From Oikopleura dioica (lineage: Eukaryota > Chordata > Appendicularia > Copelata > Oikopleuridae), in contig OU015568.1 in NCBI GenBank assembly GCA_907165135.1, forward strand, positions 11,354,501 to 11,418,500: a DNA stretch of 64,000 nucleotides. Direction: 5' to 3'. The notes below the pieces were generated by a model. It worked only from the letters and a program-made list of their open reading frames with translations. It was not told the DNA's origin and ran no database searches. Both the position numbers and the translations under genes were made by a program. Within the stretch, counting starts at the first letter, position 1. Every line of letters begins with the position of its first letter. This document shows, piece by piece, positions 1 through 10,903 of this stretch.

Positions 1-302
1 TAATTTGTACTAAGCGTGAAAATCCCAATTTTTTCGACTTTTCGATGTCATCGAAAATAGACGTATAAGGGGTCTTTCGAATGCTTACAGTGCACTGAGA
101 AAGAATCTGATAACCGCATTCAGATTTTCGGCCATAAATTGGCGCTAGAGAGCAATTTAGAGCCATAAAAGGGCCAAAATGGCATCAAAAAGTTTTTCTT
201 AAGAAAAAATTTTTCTTACTAAACCAAATGACTTCTCTGTACAAGAGTTTGAAGATTAAACTCTATTCGTTCTGAATCTAGTCCCAGATTACTTCTAGTT
301 AA

Positions 303-516
303 GCCCAAAAAAAAGGATTTTGCCGTTGAAAATGGCCCAAAACGGCGTTTTTTCAAAATTCACTAAGTTCAGCGCCCCCGTGTGGCAGGTTTGCGTTGAC
401 GGATTTTTTTCTCTGTACTAGAGAATTAGCCGCTATAAGCGAGCTTTCATTTGCGCTATTGCACGTGTAAAATGATAAGCCCAAAAAAAATAGTTCGCCA
501 TTGAAAATGGCGAAAA
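303..516 (+). repeat. Pair of short direct repeats
   Basis: Two related segments, 303-347 and 478-516, share an A-rich lead and then GCC(G/A)TTGAAAATGGC followed by AAAACGG. The core is itself close to an inverted repeat (GCCATT...AATGGC). They are about 175 bp apart. The origin is unknown; they may be decayed ends of a mobile element. Confidence 0.5.
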
Positions 517-549
517 CGGGGGGGGGGTCCCTTAAGACAGTAGAAAATC

Positions 550-593
550 ATTTTTTTTCAATATGGGAGCGCTCGAGGCATTTTATTGTTGCA
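550..593 (+). repeat. 43-base dispersed repeat, copy 1
   Basis: Nearly identical to 2540-2583: one G/A difference and one T of length difference in the T-run. The shared core includes GGAGCGCTCGAGGCATTTTA. The two copies are in the same orientation and flank the XK-related gene. Confidence 0.8.
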
Positions 594-738
594 AAAAAAA
601 CCAGGCAAAGTAGATTTTGGAATTCATGATTTATGATTTATTTCTATATTTACACTCTTACAAATTCTATTTGCAAATTTGCGTGGCAAGCACTCTCTGG
701 CAAGAATGCAACCGCGTTTTAATTAATGCCAAGAAAGA

Positions 739-2322
739 ATGAGAAACGAAACAGAGCTTTGGTTTGAAGAAAATGGTTGGAAAATACCAGTCGGTATTCT
801 TAGCGTTGGCTCGCTTCTTTTGTTCGTATGTTTTAATCCGAAGAACTTGAGGACGAGAGGAGTCGAAGTGGCGAAAGAAAATACGAGTAGAATCTGCGTG
901 AGTGCGTTTTTATATCTTTTCGACATTTTGTAAGTTTCAGAATTATGCTTTTATGAAGAAAAATTATAGATCCGATATTGCCCTTGGAATTTCTTTCATT
1001 ATCAGAGGCGAAATTTATTGGGGAGTCGCGACGTTTCTTCTCGTCTTGATATCTGGCTGGCTTGTTGCGGGCTACTCATATTTTTACAGTTCAAAGAGGA
1101 TTTATGGAAAAGATGATGATACAGGATCATTGGCGATCGGTCACGTGTTCCTTGTCGGTCCATTTATGCATTACCTGCATTATTATCAAATAATGAAAGC
1201 TCGACAACAAAAATCGAAAAAAGTAGCTAAAAAAGAGCTCAATAAGATACGAGACGAATTGTTAAAAATACGAGCTCTTGAAGCTGCAACGGAAGCTGCG
1301 CCCCAGGTTTAAGGCCTTCACATCGCTCTTTAATATTCTTTGCTAGCTGTTGATTCAAATCTTCTTCATACAAAAATGTCTCCATTCTGATTCCGACGAA
1401 AACTGTATCAGCACTCTTCAGATTTTGTCACTTATCAGCTCCCTCCTCACTTTTACGTACATGACAACAAAGAGGAAGAACTTACAGTACAAGTCGAAGC
1501 TGAATACGCAACGAAAACTTTATGTCTTTTTCATGGTAAATTTCTTCTTCATCATTGATTCAATAATTATTTCAGCAATTTTTAATCGTATACCCACGAA
1601 TCTACTTTCTTGGTCTATTTTTCTACCGCCGGCATATTGGCTGCCTTGTTCTTTATATCATTCACTGGCTAATTATTTTCTGGTTCAAGCATACGCTGGA
1701 GACGAAAGATAGAATCATGACTTTTCTCGATGTTTTTGTGTTTGATTTGGATGACGGAAGGATGCTTGTTGGAATTTTCAATTTTATTTTGATCTGTTTC
1801 GAGAACTGGGTGATCTACATGGCGACGAGAAAGACTTTGCAGATATCAGAAGAGATTCAGCTCAGTGTTTATAATATTGTTCCGGCATCAATAATTTTTA
1901 ACATCTTTTGGACGATCATGATTGCACCAAGAGCGTCCGAAAATCGTGAAAAATATATAAAAGTGATAAAAACCAAAGGATCAAGTTTAGGAAAAATAAC
2001 ATATAAAGAAAGAGCTTCTTCTATTCTAGAAAAGCATCAGTCTTCTGTGTCGCGTCCTTCTTTGTCTTTGTCGCTGCCTTCTTTGTCTTTGTCGCCGCCT
2101 TCTTTGTCTTTGTCGCTTGACGAATTCGTCTATAACTATGACTTCGATAATGATACAAACGATGATGGTAGAGACGATAATGATGATGGTGAAATATATG
2201 AACTGAAAAAGGTCAATTCTGACATGTCTCCTGATGGGAAACTAGAAGTTCCGAAAGACTTCCGGGAAGAATTAAGTCAAAAATTAAAGTCAAAATTGAG
2301 TCAACCCAACTCTTCCTCGTAA
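739..2322 (+). CDS. XK-related (XKR family) membrane protein
   Basis: XKR proteins are multi-pass membrane proteins; some act as phospholipid scramblases at the plasma membrane. Four exons (739-897, 941-1306, 1347-1535, 1576-2322), separated by canonical GT-AG introns of 43, 40 and 40 bp in consistent phase, give about 486 residues. Family marks in order: an N-terminal pair of membrane segments, the HVFLVGPFMHYLHYYQ segment, an EAAPQ-L motif (usually EAAPQL) split exactly by intron 2, then WLIIFWFKHT and a FDLDDGRMLVGIFNFI membrane segment. The C-terminus is low complexity: three 21-bp tandem units (2056-2118) encode PSLSLS(L/P), followed by an Asp/Asn-rich tract. The start is the first ATG of exon 1; it lies close to a spot with no obvious TATA box. 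The family call is firm, but the exact paralogue is not clear and scramblase activity cannot be inferred. Confidence 0.75.
2056..2118 (+). repeat. In-frame 21-bp tandem repeat (3 units)
   Basis: Three units of CCTTCTTTGTCTTTGTCGCxx lie in the last exon of the XKR gene and encode PSLSLSL, PSLSLSP, PSLSLSL. The number of units is likely to vary between alleles. Confidence 0.85.
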
Positions 2323-2418
2323 CCTATTTTACTTAAAGTCTTGAGTCAAGACGCCTGACATATTTTTAATCTGAACCTGAGAATAAATGAAACTTTGATC
2401 AAAACTTGGAATTTGCCT

Positions 2419-2530
2419 GGCGTCGGATTTGCCTAACGGGATTTTGACCTGAGCGTCGGATTTACCTGCAAGGTCAAACCCCCGTTCAGGTCAATCCGAC
2501 GCCAGGTCAAACCCCCGCTCAAGTAAATCC
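2419..2530. repeat. Inverted and direct repeats around GCGTCGGATT
   Basis: GGCGTCGGATTTGCC at 2419-2433 is answered by the reverse complement AATCCGACGCC at about 2494-2504. The module AGGTCAAACCCCCG(T/C)TCA is present twice in direct order, at about 2470 and 2505. Together with the adjacent CCGACC array this looks like a decayed repeat element downstream of the XKR gene. Confidence 0.5.
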
Positions 2531-2539
2531 CCCGGCAGC

Positions 2540-2583
2540 CATTTTTTTCAATATAGGAGCGCTCGAGGCATTTTATTGTTGCA
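2540..2583 (+). repeat. 43-base dispersed repeat, copy 2
   Basis: Same-orientation partner of 550-593, on the other side of the XKR gene and directly before the CCGACC array. Confidence 0.8.
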
Positions 2584-2590
2584 GTTGAAC

Positions 2591-2780
2591 GTAGGTTTCC
2601 GACCAACCCGACCAAAAAACACTCACCGACCGACCAAAACTGACCTAAAACCGACCAACGTCCGACCAAATCCGACCACCGACCAAATAAAGAAAAAAAT
2701 CTGGGTTGGTCGGAAATCAAATCAACCCGACAAAACCCGACTAGGTCGGGTTTTGGTCGGAGGTCGGTGCCGACTCTAGC
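2591..2780. repeat. CCGACCAA motif array ending in a palindrome
   Basis: About eight CCGACC copies in the forward sense are followed by copies in the reverse sense (GGTCGG). Between them is a strong palindrome at about 2728-2761 (CCGACAAAACCCGAC, two bases, then GGTCGGGTTTTGGTCGG). Several copies carry an A-rich spacer. No protein reading is supported. It may be the folded end of a transposon or a simple satellite. Confidence 0.6.
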
Positions 2781-2954
2781 CAATAAAGGGCAGAGACTTT
2801 TAGTTAATTACCTGTTAATAACAGTCTGTTATGATATCATTGTTATATAACAATTTGGTGTCTCATTCGATCCAGTTTATTGTTATAAATTCTTGGCAGT
2901 AATAAGTTAGTAACAAAATGTACAGTTTTTTTTTCATATTTGTCCTTCGATTTT

Positions 2955-5710
2955 CTAATGACCTCTGGTAAAGTATTCTTTTCTCGTTTGCTGAAATATA
3001 TTTTTAAAATTCGCCGGTCGGATCAGCATTACCCATAAGACTTTGAGTCTATACAACTGGAGCATCACAACGAGTAGATTTTTGAGCGTGAAAAAGATCA
3101 TCATTTGTGATCGGATTCCAAGTTGGAAGATGAAGTAGCATCGTGCGACGCAGAATGGCAAATCTTGAATGAACAAGGTCATCAACATTCCCCACACGTC
3201 GGGGTTCTGGAAGAAGCCCTGGCAGCAGCTTCCGCAACATCTACAATTTTTTAAACGCTCTGATGCTTATCGGCGACTTACTGTTCTGTATCTCGCCGCG
3301 TGTTGTCTGAGGTAGTCGCTACGTCTTGCTTTCTGGCGGTCGATGCGGTAAGGACAAAGTTGAACTGCATCAGCGACCAAGCCCAGACGGACCAGATCAT
3401 GTAGTGAAGAATAGCGCTGCATTCTGAAGGGTCTCCTTCTTCGATCGTCTCTGAGACAAATTCGAGGATATCTGCACCAGTTCCAATGAAAACTAAGAGA
3501 AGCTGGGAAAGCTGCTCTCGGGAAATTCCTCCTCGGGGGAGCATCCATCGGCCAAGAACGAGGAAGAAAAGTAAAACCTATCATTTGTTAGACCCGATAG
3601 CAGCGAAAAGGCTTAACCTGATGAAGGCCTAGAATCCAAACTCCTTCGTCAAAATTACTCGTCAAGTCGCGAATCAATTCTCCACTGTTGGCGATGCCTT
3701 CTTTGAGATTGAAGTTGATATCATGGAGGACATCGAGCGCGTCATCCTTAAAACGATGATCTCCAATCAATGGCGGGGTCGAACTTGGTGTTGGGACGGC
3801 CGCTTTCGAGGTAGTTCTAAAAATGAAAGATTCTAACATAGAACTTGCGGAAGAAGAGAGTTAACTTTATCGCCAAAAGGCGCCGCAGAGTCCCGCTGTC
3901 TCTGTAGCGATTTATAACCAAACGCCAGGAAGTAGATTTATCATTAATTTAAAAGGACTCGTTTCCTTCAAAAGTGAGCTGAGTTCTTCCTTGGTGTCTT
4001 AAATCAACACCTGATTAAATTATCTACGGACAGGTACAGCAGTCGCGGAGTTCAGAACTGTTTACAATAGGTTACTTACGTGGAGAAAGCGTCAAGGTCG
4101 GAAGAATTGACATTGATAGAAAGAACATCGCGGCGCTGTCTCAACTCGACTGCGGGCTCAGTGCTAAACCGTGATTAGTTGTCTGCCTCGTTTATCTATT
4201 AACCAGTTAGAAATCTAAATATAACACCACAGTCTCGGCCACATGCTCCATCAAAGGACTCACTATCCGTCTAACTCGCGTTAGACAAATTCGACTATCA
4301 TCTACTGTAATCACCGATATATAACAATCAAGAAAACAAATTGATAATTCTGTTTAATTATCAACCCTAGCTTTTTGAACACCTACAAAAACAAATACAG
4401 TACACTCGCACAATTTGGCCCTTTTTTGTTTTTGCGATATGTCGAAAAAGGGCCGAATTGTGCGGGTCCGAATTGTGCGACTTCCGAAAAAACTTTTTTA
4501 AGCCCCGGTTGATTAACTGTCAGTTGATGTTGTTTTTGCTAGTTTTAAGAAGTTAATCTTTTTAACACTAGTAAACTTTGTTTCTTGTGTTAAAATTTGA
4601 TGTGAAAAAGCTCGAATGGATAGTCTCATAGGAAATGATGCTCCTTTCCCACTGAATCGCTCCTTTTTCACTCGAACTGAAACGCCGATCATCGCCGAAT
4701 AGTCGAAGTGTTGGTCATGTGAAGTTAAAGGTGACAAGAAAGCCTGTCCATGAATGGATTTCAGTTCGTTCCTATTTTTGAAATCTGCTAAACACGCACA
4801 CTCATTCACTCTGATCCTCGAAAAGGGATGTAAGATACCTAGAGATAGAGTATTTCTAGCGCTTTTTTTTCAAAATGAACGAGAGAAAAACCAAGCCATG
4901 TACCTTTGGTCAATGAAAATCTTTTCAAAGCTCCTGTCAAATGAGCTCTGGTTAATTTTAGAGTAGTATCTTGAAAGAGTTAGTAAAGTTTAAAGAAAAA
5001 TTTTTACTTACTCTTGACAATCGGATTTCTGAAGCTGGTAGAATTGATCGAATTCGAGCATGACCATCGAAGGGATGATTGATATCAGGTAGAAGAAGAC
5101 GGAAGGGCAGAAGTACTTGTAGTCTTCTCCGCCTCGTTTGTACAGGGTGATGAAGGTTTCGAAGAAAAGTAATACTAGACCAATAATATTGCTTATTCAG
5201 GTTTTCATGTGATTTGAAATGCATTCCGTTACCAAAGGGGATAATCGAATTTAGGTTTATTTATCGAAAATTACTAGTTCATTAAAAAGTCTGACCTAAC
5301 ACAATCAAAAGAATGTTATGGCCTTTAAGAATTAAATCTTGAAGACCAATTCCTGTATGGCATCCACCAGGGCATCGAAACATCATCAAGCGTATTCGCT
5401 GCCGAAAGCATCACCCTAGAAAAGGCGATACTCGCATGCGCTGCAAACATGATTCGCACGAGGATAGCTTTTATCAGCGGCGTTAACTCAGTTGTTCTCT
5501 TCTTTTTACGGCGCTTTTTATTTCCAGCTGATTTTGTCTAAATGCCTTTTATTGGTACACTGTTCACACAGCGGATGAATGGGTAATGGAATTTAGTGTT
5601 TTTGGTGTAAATCTACTTACGGATTGAGAAACGACAGTTCCATTTGTGGCATCAGTTGTTCGGCTCTTCTGGAGAAGTTTTGGTTTTTCCGTCACGACGA
5701 AAGCTTTCTC
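2955..5710 (-). CDS. TMEM26: TMEM26-like multi-pass membrane protein
   Basis: Clear resemblance to vertebrate TMEM26, a membrane protein of unknown biochemical role. Exons in transcription order: about 5710-5621 (doubtful), 5537-5353, about 5191-5012, a short exon near 4171-4089, about 3816-3618, about 3578-3284 and about 3232-2955. Conserved blocks seen: HASIAFSRV, LLFFETFITLYKRG, FFYLISIIPSMVMLEF, GVWILGLHQ, GRWMLPRGGISREQLSQLLL, IGTGADILEFVSET, WSLMQFNFVLT, then FIQDLPF and LLVVMLQLYRL near the end. Phases agree from 5191 leftwards. The intron between 5353 and 5191 begins either with GT (about 5367) or with GA (5352), and the first exon and start codon are not resolved: an ATG at 5840 is out of phase with the next exon. 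A Lys/Arg-rich segment precedes the first membrane segment. Confidence 0.7.
4407..4480. repeat. Hairpin-forming inverted repeat in a TMEM26 intron
   Basis: CGCACAATTTGGCCCTTTTTT (4407-4427) pairs with GAAAAAGGGCCGAATTGTGCG (4444-4464). A third partial copy CCGAATTGTGCGA follows at 4468-4480. The element sits in the longest TMEM26 intron (about 4170-5010). It looks like a small non-autonomous inverted-repeat element or a structured regulatory hairpin. Confidence 0.6.
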
Positions 5711-5859
5711 TGAAATTTATTTTTGAAAACATGAAGTTCATTGACCCTAGAAGCAGGTCTCTATTCAAGTTACCTGATTGGGAACGATCTGATGTTGTAA
5801 GTGTCGTTTCTGCAATAAGGGTGACCTGTTCTTCGGACATCTTTAATTTTTTGAACTAA

Positions 5860-6829
5860 ATATTCTTTTAGATTGAATAAAATGGAAATAAGGTCTTGTC
5901 TATTTGTAGTTACATTCTGAAAAAATAGCCATGATGACTTGAGTCTTCTATGATTTCAAAAGTTTATTCTCTTTGATTCTTATCTCTGTAATTCGGCTGA
6001 AGTTTTCAATTTACCTATTGTTAGGAAGAGGGAGGATAAAGTAAGGCGCTCGATTCCGTGGAAAAGGACACAAGAAAGGCCGAAGAAGGAAGCCGAACTG
6101 GGCAAACACGCCGCCTATCGAGAGAGGTACCCTACTCAAAACTAGAGAGAATACCCAAGGAAAGAAACACGGGCCCGTCCATAAAACTAATGACTAAACA
6201 GGCGACACTCGATTCTCTGTTTTTATTTTCAATCAAAATCAAGGACAAATGTTTGTGCGCTTCATTAATTTTTTAACACAGAAGGCCCTTTCTTGGCAGA
6301 AGATTTGTCTACGTTTCTAATAAATCTCGTGTATTACAGTAATCTTGGATTTATGAGCCTTTCTTCTTTATCCATACCTTTATTGTCGAAGAGTTTCTTT
6401 GTTCAAATTATCAGTTTGATTCTCTTTTCGTTTTTTTTTCTCAATTTTTTGCGGCGTAATAAACAAGGACTCTAGCGGGCGAGTTTGATGCTCTCATGAA
6501 CTTCAATACAATAAAACAATAGGTCGTTAGTGACTCGCCCAAGAAATTCCGATGTCTTATAATTTATAAAAGACTCAAAATAAATTTAAACTAAGGAGAT
6601 CATCTGAATTTGCCTTGGCCGGCAGCTATTATTCTCAATCGAAGAGAATTCTTCAATCGTAAAAATGATGGGCTCTCTCAACACTTATGAATTATAAAAC
6701 ATTTATGTTCTCTACTTATACTGGTAGTTATTTCTCTAGAACAGCGATGAAAATAATTAAAAATAATCGATTAAAACAGTTTGTTTTGACCAACTTTGAA
6801 CTTTGTAAAATTGCAAATTGACAGAAGCC
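5860..6829. other. Spacer between TMEM26 and the E2-like gene
   Basis: No gene can be supported. One plus-strand stretch at about 6022-6126 is open, strongly basic, preceded by TTAG and followed by GGTACC as if it were an exon. It cannot be linked to neighbours in phase. The rest is AT-rich with many stops. Confidence 0.5.
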
Positions 6830-7625
6830 ATGGTTGATAAAAGAATGAAAAGAAGATTGGAGATAGAATGGAAAGAACTCCAGAAGCATCTTCAACAAGT
6901 ATGCTTGGGAATTGTGCATCTTATTTCAAAAATGAATTCAGTTCTGTGAAGGAAAAGACCCTATTACGGTCAAACAACTAGCACCAGAGCTGTGGAAGGT
7001 GTCTTTCCTGGGTCCGAAACAGCCACTGAAAAGGGTGCCGCAAAAAGGACCACTTCCGAAAAAGGACCGTTCGATTAACTTCAACATTGAATTTCCCGAA
7101 GATTGGCCATGCAAGCCTCCGCTTATGTACTCTACGGATAGAGAGGACTATCCGTATCTTCTTCCAGGAAATCATGCCCCTTTCGATATTCTCAAGTAAG
7201 GGAAAACTTTGTAACCCTTTTATTAGGTATTCTTTAGGGCAAATTACGCCGCAGCAATGACAATTCTCTTTCCAATCCTCGGAATATACTTTCTAATCAA
7301 CGGTAATATAGCTACTGAATCAAATGCGGCCGTCCAACAAAAAGACAACCGGCGCCAACCCAAACAAGCAAGAGCGACTCAATTTATTCCATTGCCGAGT
7401 TGCGCTTATGATGCTCTCCGGAAGATCTATGCTGATAACCAAGTCATGGTAGTTGTTTGCAACTCCTTTCAGATGACAGTCGAGCAAAGAAAAAAACGAA
7501 AAGAATTAGCAGAAGTCGATCAGAAAATCGAGGAACAACGAAAGCGAAAGTTATCTATCGAAGAAAATATAAGAGAATGCCAGGCGAAGAGAGAGAATAT
7601 TGAAGAGACCCGAACTTCCTTGTGA
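6830..7625 (+). CDS. E2-like (UBC-fold) protein lacking the catalytic cysteine, with a C-terminal coiled coil
   Basis: Three exons (6830-6898, 6942-7195, 7238-7625) with 42-43-bp GT-AG introns in phase give 236 residues. The UBC fold is recognisable: an N-terminal helix with RRLEIEWKELQ, a central FLGPKQP...FNIEFPEDWPCKPPLMYST block that matches the E2 'fP.dYP.kPP' region, and a GNHAPFDILK segment. In active E2 enzymes that segment reads like G.(I/V)CLDIL. Here the cysteine position is proline and the HPN motif is missing, so thioester chemistry is not expected. It would act, if at all, as a UEV-type partner or scaffold. The last 45 residues are a charged heptad-like helix (VDQKIEEQRKRKLSIEENI). 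Family assignment is by motif; the true partner is unknown. Confidence 0.6.
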
Positions 7626-8189
7626 CTCGAGAATAAACAAAAAAATTTATTTGCTACCACTTCGATTTCATGAGTGTTGAACATTTGTTTTAAGAGAATT
7701 TATCAAAGTTTCTGATCGCAACTGATCGACTTCGATTGAGTCTTCGTCAGTGGATTTTTAGCGAAGTTAGGGTTTGGTTGTTAAAGTTTGATGAGAACTT
7801 TCCATCCATTTATGGAAAGCTGACTGAAGTACTCATCAGAATTTAAGATGAGTCTTCTTCATTGGGTCAGTCGAAAGATGGTGTTAGATTTATCTACACG
7901 AACGTTCGGTTAGCAAATATTGCGAGTAATCATCCCCAAAGAAGCACGGTAAAAATAATGCCAGGTGGTCTTATTCCAACCGCTGTTATGGTGCTCAAAA
8001 GAATCATTTATTTGGAAACTATTCTCATACAAGTAGAAAAAAAAAGATTTATTTTCCAATTCGTAGGCTTTTAAATTCATCGATCTCATTCTTAAAATGT
8101 AACTTATGCATAGATGCAAGACCATGATGTTTTCTTTCGTTGAATGAAGTTTGAACCAGTTGAACTGTGAAAGTAACATGTAACCATTC
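7626..8189. other. Convergent 3' spacer
   Basis: Lies between the 3' ends of the E2-like gene (+) and CUL4 (-). It holds AATAAA-like motifs just after the E2 stop (GAATAAAC, about 7630) and otherwise no supported feature. Short open frames on both strands (for example 7862-8074) have no recognisable sequence. Confidence 0.5.
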
Positions 8190-10770
8190 TCACGCGATGT
8201 AAGCGTATTTCGTTGCACAGTTCGGATCTCGCTCGATAAAATCTCGGTCGATCAAATGCTCGATTCTCTTCTTTAGGTCTGGAGGCGAAATCGGGAATTT
8301 CAACTGCTCGAATAGCGCTGCCATAAGTTCCGGATGCGATAATGTCTAGTTTTAGTTGTAAAGAGATCCTTGAAAGTTTTTCACTCGCCTTTTTCGATTT
8401 CATGATTCTGACAATAGCAGCGTCGATTTGAAGCTGTCGATCTTGGAATATCTGCTCAGTCGTTTCTCGGTTCTCCTCAACGGTTTCTTTGATTTGCACC
8501 TGGTTTATTTTCATTTTGTACAGTTTGTAGGTGAAATCCGGATTCCAACGGAACTTGTCGCTTTCTTTTATCTCTTTCCCTGCAACGTTGTGATGGGTAA
8601 TGGTGGCGACTAGCTCATTTACCTTTGCTCTCTTTCAATAAAATTCTAGCTTTCGGATTGCAGCTCAAAGAATGAAGCTGCCGACGCATTGTTAGATTAT
8701 CCATGTTTGTTGCTTCCTTGATTTCGCTGTAAGTGAGGCTATCCGCGCGATTGAAAAGCAGCAAAATAATTCCCTGCGCTAGTGACACCTAAAAATGCTC
8801 ATTGATCATTGAATTATGTTCAAGGTTACCTGAAGCTCATGTTTTCTGGGCTTGCAATCCGCCCTCGTGTAATTGGCGATAATGAGGAGGGAAGAATTGT
8901 AATGGGCGAAGGTAAGCTTGCGCTGGTGGTGCTTCATCGAGTAAAATTTGCGGAAATGCTCTTGAAGGTTCATAAATGAGTCGGGAATGTTGCAGACCAA
9001 CGGCTGCTGGTCCCAGTTGCCAGTTGTCAGGATATTGACACTCAGCTCGATGTCCTGAATAGTGTTTTTAACAAATCTTTCAACGAGAGGGTCTCTACCG
9101 TGTCAGGACACTTTGGAGTCGCCTTGTACTGGACCATCACTTCTCTCGATAACTCAATGTCTTTGAACATCCCTTCGAGCTTCTGAGTAAATTGTCCGCC
9201 GCACTCTTCCTTCAGTTTCGAAAGCATCGCCTGGAATACGAAATGAATATATGTCTTGCTCGACAAGTGAACCTACCTTTTCTGCATCATCAGAAGCTGA
9301 TCGACTGTGGAGAAGACGCTTGGAAAGATCCGCTTTATAAAACTTTTCAAAAACGTCCTTTCCGTGAATCAGTCGGAAGAGCGACATTATTTCATCTAGT
9401 TTTTTGTCCAGTCCAGCATCATCAACCGCTAGAAAATAAATTAGAGAAAAGATCGAAGGAATTTGTTTTACCTTTATTTCCTGACTTCATCAATCCATCA
9501 ACATACTTTGCGATCAGCTCCGCCGGTCGATTCTTTCTCACATTTATTATATATTGGAGGGCGTCCTGTATCGTTGAATGAAGCAGGGTTTGACTGTTGA
9601 AGCACTCTTTCCAAATATTGTAGACGTTCGTCTTGAATTCAAGCATTTCCAGGACCATCGTGCTGTCTTTCTCGGGATTAACCACGATAGAGCTTCCTTG
9701 GCTGCGGACATAGTGGTTCAACTCTTCTTTTAGCGCAGCAAGTCCGTTTGCATCTCGCTCGAAAATTCTTAAAAATCAAGATTAACGCCCCAAGTTTTAA
9801 TAAAAAACCACCTGTATAAGCGCTTCAAATCGTCAACCCGCTTATCGAGCATCATCGAGCTCAAGCCTCTACTGGCAATTGAGTGTAAATGATCACCAAT
9901 GAGCTTGATTTCGCAGACGCTCAGAAGTGGTCTAACTGTCGAGCTCTCCAGATAGGAGTTGGCGCGTTTTTCTTCCTCTTCCAAGCTTTTTTCCACGTAT
10001 TTTAGGTACTCGGGTACTTCCATCGTGTCGAGTTTATTGCGCGAGTCTTCTTGATAGAGTTTTTGGGTCTCTTCGTAGAGAGCTGTTTCGAAGTCGCCAT
10101 AGTAGCGGACTGCGCTCAACATGCCGATCAGTGGCTTCAACAGGCTGCGTTCTATCTATACGAATAAGCAGAAATCGACAGCAAGAATCAAATCAAACTT
10201 ACCAGTTCTCCCTTTCGCTCCGCATGGATTAGTTTCATCAAACCAGCGATGGTAGCATGCTTGATTTTCCTCGTCAAAATGACATCACGAAAGATGTCGA
10301 TTCCAGTATCCCAGAGGCCTCCGTTTTGACTTTTTCTGTCAAGTTTGAGGAATAAATTGATGATTAGCGTGAAGGCCTTGCAATGATCGTACCAAATACT
10401 GTTGAGTAAATTTAAGAAGGGAGTTATATCCGCCAATGAGACGCTTTCTAGTCGATACAGTTGTGTTCTCGTGTGATCTTCGCACACCTTTCTCAGTTTC
10501 TAAGTCAATTTAAACAAAGAAAAACACGAAAATGAGTCTTACAAGATGAAGATTTCGCGCTAAATCCTTGTGCCCATCAACCAAATTCGCGACAACTTGA
10601 TTGAGCCTTTCCAAGCTAAACTTTCTGTACGAATCTTTGGTCTGTATCGCCTGAACAGCTTCCTCGAGCATGACCCAGCTCTCATTCTCATAACTCTTCG
10701 GTAGCTTCTTCGGACCGGACCAGTTTCTGATCACCAGTTTTTTGTTGCCAATCTGCGGCTCAAATGCCAT
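8190..10770 (-). CDS. CUL4: Cullin-4, scaffold of the CRL4 ubiquitin ligase
   Basis: Cullin-4 binds the DDB1 adaptor at its N-terminus and the RING protein Rbx1 at its C-terminus, forming a nuclear ubiquitin ligase for DNA replication and repair substrates. About ten exons with short introns; the ATG is at 10768-10770 and the stop at 8190-8192. CUL4-specific sequence is seen throughout: [15 protein letters not shown] at the start, [95 protein letters not shown], then [15 protein letters not shown] and the neddylation-site region [14 protein letters not shown], where the lysine of IVRIMK is the NEDD8 acceptor. The C-terminus reads KYAYIA, like the usual YHYVA. It is 133 bp downstream of DDX31 on the same strand, with an AG just upstream of the ATG, so it may be trans-spliced in an operon. 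Confidence 0.93.
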
Positions 10771-10903
10771 TTTTCCCGAAATTCAACTTTCAGTTTAACA
10801 AAAATATGATCTGAAAGCAAAATTGTAATTTTAAGTGTCGTTGTATTGCTGCTCTTAACTGTTTTTACTAATAATAAATACAGAAATAAGGTACAGTACA
10901 ATT

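Larger units (their letters stand above)
1..738. other. Repeat-rich non-coding left end
   Basis: No convincing gene. The stretch holds short direct repeats (303-347 and 478-516, both starting AAGCCCAAAAAAAA and containing a TTGAAAATGGC core), a run of nine G at about 518-526, and one copy of a 43-base repeat at 550-593. A 17-base word (AAATTGGCGCTAGAGAG, 136-152) recurs exactly at 51220-51236, inside an inverted-repeat element 51 kb away. This suggests that fragments of one repeat family are scattered through the window. Confidence 0.6.

Noticed and set aside
7862-8218. Short frames on both strands 3' of CUL4
   Set aside because: No recognisable sequence, and they overlap the CUL4 3' region.
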